This document shows, piece by piece, positions 7,651-9,044 of a stretch of DNA of 9,044 bases; position 1 is the first letter of the stretch; every line of letters starts with the position of its first letter. The stretch is taken from positions 1 through 9,044 of the forward strand of contig JAHRVS010000346.1 in the NCBI GenBank assembly GCA_019090565.1, read 5' to 3'. The notes below the pieces were generated by a model, which saw only the letters and a list, made by a program, of their open reading frames with translations, did no database searches and had not been told where the DNA came from. The position numbers and the translations under genes were made by a program. The DNA comes from Gammaproteobacteria bacterium (lineage in GTDB: Bacteria > Pseudomonadota > Gammaproteobacteria > Pseudomonadales > UBA3067).

Positions 7651-7674
7651 TTCGGTCTCTTAAAAGGCGCTTAG
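7627..7674 (+). CDS. Possible 15-residue hydrophobic microprotein overlapping the fimX 3' hairpin
   Basis: ATG at 7627, three bases after the fimX stop, opens the frame MKIYFYWLFGLLKGA and ends in TAG at 7672-7674. GAGG inside the fimX end lies about 11 bases upstream, so translational coupling is conceivable. The peptide is hydrophobic with a positively charged N-terminus. Repeat unit 2 encodes the same core FYWLFGLLK in the same frame but without a start codon. Most likely this is a chance reading of the tandem repeat. Low confidence. Confidence 0.15.
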   Translation: MKIYFYWLFGLLKGA

Positions 7675-7763
7675 TAAATACATTTTTATTGGTTATTCGG
7701 TCTTTTAAAGAACGCTTCGAAAGTTGATTCTTATTAGCTGATCAGTTTTTTAAAAAGTTCTTC
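7629..7763. repeat. Three tandem 45-bp repeat units downstream of fimX
   Basis: The units are 7629-7673, 7674-7718 and 7719-7763. Hand alignment gives 38/45 identity between units 1 and 2 and 30/45 between units 2 and 3, without gaps. The conserved core in units 1 and 2 is a 22-base block starting ATTTTTATTGGTTATTCGG (from 7637 and from 7682). Unit 3 is decayed in that core but keeps the TTTAAAAAG-type tail. The units directly follow the fimX stop. No element end or spacer structure of a CRISPR is present. Confidence 0.75.
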
Positions 7764-7931
7764 GCACTCAAATTTCTATTCATGCCTTACCTTGCACCTA
7801 ACTCGGCTCAGCAAACTTCAACAACCTGCCAGAAGAATTACGTATTTAGCAAATAAAGAAGAATACTAAAACATCACAAGAATTTGAGGCGAACACCCCA
7901 ACAGTACCCAAGAAAACCTCAGAGAACCAAC

Positions 7932-8720
7932 CTAAACCACCGCATCAAAATAGCCTCCCCGTTGAACATCACTTTTAAGTCCCTCATAAACGGAAACACC
8001 CTCGGCCTTATCAGAAGGCCCTGGGGCGAAAGTATTTGCATTTTGATCCTCTGAGAATCTTTCAGCTCGGCTTTCATTTCGCTGACGAAGCAGTTCTGCG
8101 CTCGCATTCGCGCCAATTTGACTGGCTCTTGCTGCAACGGCCCTGTCCTGCCCAGAAGGGTCTGCCGGTGCAAGTGCTGCCGCACGAACAATGCGCGCTT
8201 TATCCATGGTGGCTTGGGGATTACCGGCAACAGGAGACGTATCTACGCTTACCTCGCCACCTGTGGCGTACTGAACGCCGTCCGGCCCTTGCGTATATTC
8301 AAACTGAGGGCTTCCCGCAAAGGCGCCACCCGTCACCGCATGCGCAAGCTCATGGGCCCGCACCTCCCTATCACGCTGCTTTAGTTGATCAACTTGTTGC
8401 TTCTCAACCTTCTGCTCTGCATCATGCTTGGCTTTTTCTTGGGCCTTTCTAGGAGGTGCCTCCGTAGTTTGGTTGCTACTATTCTGGCTCACCTTAAGTT
8501 CTTTTGTGGAGCGTTCGTCGAGTGTGCGCGCATCGTCACCAATACTGCGGGTGATTTTCGCTTGGTCTGACAGCGACACTCGATCATCGGATAAACCCAA
8601 AGCCCGCCGCTCTGTTTTTCCTGCGTCTTTCACCGAATCCTCGCTCTGTACGACAGGCGAAGGATCGCCATTATCAACGCTACGATCGGACAGTGGAAAT
8701 GCATGGACACTTAGTTGCAT
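7932..8720 (-). CDS. Putative metalloprotease, SprA-related (CJM1_0395-type) family
   Basis: From the ATG at 8720 the protein has 262 residues. The core REVRAHELAHAVTGG contains a zinc-metallopeptidase HExxH motif (HELAH at 123-127). It is followed by the family blocks YTQGPDGVQYATGGEVSVD and DTSPVAGNPQAT, then RAAALAPADPSGQDRAVAA. The glutamate in GGE (156) could be a third metal ligand. Residues 1-90 are hydrophilic and probably disordered, and about 93-118 is a charged probable coiled coil. There is no signal peptide or membrane segment. The substrate is unknown and catalytic activity of this family is, as far as I know, only predicted. The start was chosen because AGAAGG lies 5 bases before this ATG, whereas a GTG two codons earlier (8726) would overlap that site. 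It lies 37 bases downstream of the small flagellar-like gene, in one probable operon. Confidence 0.85.
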   Translation of the reverse strand: MQLSVHAFPLSDRSVDNGDPSPVVQSEDSVKDAGKTERRALGLSDDRVSLSDQAKITRSIGDDARTLDERSTKELKVSQNSSNQTTEAPPRKAQEKAKHDAEQKVEKQQVDQLKQRDREVRAHELAHAVTGGAFAGSPQFEYTQGPDGVQYATGGEVSVDTSPVAGNPQATMDKARIVRAAALAPADPSGQDRAVAARASQIGANASAELLRQRNESRAERFSEDQNANTFAPGPSDKAEGVSVYEGLKSDVQRGGYFDAVV

Positions 8721-8725
8721 AGACA

Positions 8726-8731
8726 CCTTCT
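8726..8731 (-). promoter_or_regulatory. Ribosome binding site of the metalloprotease gene
   Basis: AGAAGG on the minus strand sits 5 bases before the ATG at 8720. It overlaps the first base of the alternative GTG start at 8726, which argues against that GTG. Confidence 0.6.
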
Positions 8732-8757
8732 CGGTTTTTTATGGTTTACTGGAATAC

Positions 8758-8994
8758 TCAAACCTTAATATCAATAATAGATTTCATTATATCGTTGCCG
8801 GTCTCAATAACTTTCAGCGATGCTTTTGCATGCAAGGCACTGGTTTTAAGGTCCACCATTGAAGATGCCAGGTCATTCATATTTTCAGGTTTTTCTTCAG
8901 TATTTTGCGTTGCAACAGCATGCGCAACATTCTGAATGTTACGCATGCTGTTGCGTATGCCACTCAGTCCCGCCCCCTGTAAAGACAAATTCAT
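8758..8994 (-). CDS. Small flagellar rod/hook-like protein (78 residues, ends of an axial protein joined)
   Basis: The N-terminus MNLSLQGAGLSGIRNSMRN...VAHAVATQNTE resembles the start of flagellar rod and hook proteins (AxSGL...ANNIANxNT). The C-terminus MVDLKTSALHAKASLKVIETGNDIMKS-type segment (46-72, continuing IIDIKV) resembles their C-terminal helix (VDLIxAQRAYxANxKVIxTADEMxxTLxNI). Full-length axial proteins carry a large surface domain between these ends; here only about 10 residues separate them. It may be an export-competent, coiled-coil-forming protein using the flagellar apparatus, or a distant non-flagellar relative; this is inference. The start at 8994 was chosen over an ATG at 9018 because AGGAG lies 8 bases upstream. 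It is first in a probable operon with the metalloprotease gene. A long quasi-palindrome covers codons for residues 14-28. Confidence 0.6.
   Translation of the reverse strand: MNLSLQGAGLSGIRNSMRNIQNVAHAVATQNTEEKPENMNDLASSMVDLKTSALHAKASLKVIETGNDIMKSIIDIKV
8912..8954. repeat. 43-base quasi-palindrome inside the small flagellar-like gene
   Basis: The arms 8912-8932 (GCAACAGCATGCG...) and 8934-8954 (...CGCATGCTGTTGC) are reverse complements at 20 of 21 positions. The single mismatch is at 8925/8941 and the loop is one base (8933). The palindrome lies entirely within coding sequence, so the mRNA should form a very stable hairpin about 40 bases downstream of the start codon. It is not followed by a U-run. 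Confidence 0.9.
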
Positions 8995-9002
8995 TTCTTT
9001 AT

Positions 9003-9007
9003 CTCCT
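9003..9007 (-). promoter_or_regulatory. Ribosome binding site deciding the start of the small flagellar-like gene
   Basis: AGGAG on the minus strand lies 8 bases before the ATG at 8994 and would fall inside the coding sequence if the ATG at 9018 were used. This favours the 78-residue product. Confidence 0.7.
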
Positions 9008-9030
9008 GCTCGAAACATGCCTACCTGTAC

Positions 9031-9036
9031 AGTATA
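9031..9036 (-). promoter_or_regulatory. Candidate -10 element of the small flagellar-like/metalloprotease operon
   Basis: TATACT on the minus strand, about 37 bases before the ATG at 8994, fits a sigma-70 -10 box. The -35 region would lie beyond the right edge, so the promoter cannot be completed here. Confidence 0.3.
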
Positions 9037-9044
9037 TAGACAGA

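Larger units (their letters stand above)
7624..7931. other. Convergent intergenic region between fimX and the metalloprotease gene
   Basis: These 308 bases lie between convergent genes. The first 140 hold the hairpin and the tandem 45-bp units. The remaining 7764-7931 is AT-rich without a recognisable gene. A 24-codon frame from ATG 7782 has no Shine-Dalgarno and no recognisable product. I see no strong intrinsic terminator for either flanking gene, only a TGAGG/CCTCA pair with a long loop on the minus strand. Confidence 0.5.

Noticed and set aside
7629..7763. CRISPR array
   Set aside because: The units are directly contiguous with no unique spacers, only three copies exist, and no cas gene is present.
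8036..8862. Plus-strand frames of 61-144 residues opposite the metalloprotease gene
   Set aside because: The minus-strand protein has clear family motifs through this stretch; the plus-strand products are shadows.
9016..9018. ATG giving an 86-residue version of the flagellar-like protein
   Set aside because: A strong AGGAG lies between this ATG and the one at 8994, and the homology begins at the latter.

Overview
The window looks like chromosome from a marine-type gammaproteobacterium. The closest relatives appear to be Pseudomonas and Cellvibrionaceae. This rests on a beta-lysylation-type EF-P with EpmA and EpmB, and on a FimX-type protein whose length and degenerate motifs closely match Pseudomonas FimX. 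No tRNA, rRNA, transposase gene or CRISPR array was seen. The taxonomic placement is inference from protein similarity.

Left part (1-3144): translation-factor modification locus. A CheY-like receiver protein is cut by the left edge (minus strand). Then come epmA and efp, both on the minus strand and probably one efp-epmA transcript. epmB is divergent from efp, with only 35 bases between the two start codons. EpmB makes (R)-beta-lysine and EpmA attaches it to Lys34 of EF-P, so the substrate and both required enzymes sit together. The hydroxylase EpmC is not in the window.

Centre (3145-7623): a cyclic-di-GMP module on the plus strand. A 614-residue protein carries an RxxxR element and, about 115 residues later, a DxSxxG element. 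This looks like a PilZ-type domain split by a low-complexity insert. It is followed by fimX (receiver-PAS-GGDEF-EAL), in which the catalytic signatures of all three signalling domains are degenerate. It is therefore expected to be a c-di-GMP receptor for type IV pilus control rather than an enzyme. The gap between the two genes holds an imperfect 16-bp inverted repeat.

Right of fimX (7624-7931): a non-coding stretch with three decaying 45-bp tandem units. A 30-base near-perfect hairpin starts exactly at the fimX stop codon.

Right end (7932-9044), minus strand: a two-gene operon. The promoter-proximal gene encodes a 78-residue protein resembling the N- and C-terminal ends of flagellar rod/hook proteins joined with almost nothing between. 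The second encodes an HExxH protein of the SprA-related putative metalloprotease family. The small gene contains a 43-base quasi-palindrome (20 of 21 arm positions pair, 1-base loop) inside its coding sequence, the most striking non-coding-type signal in the window.
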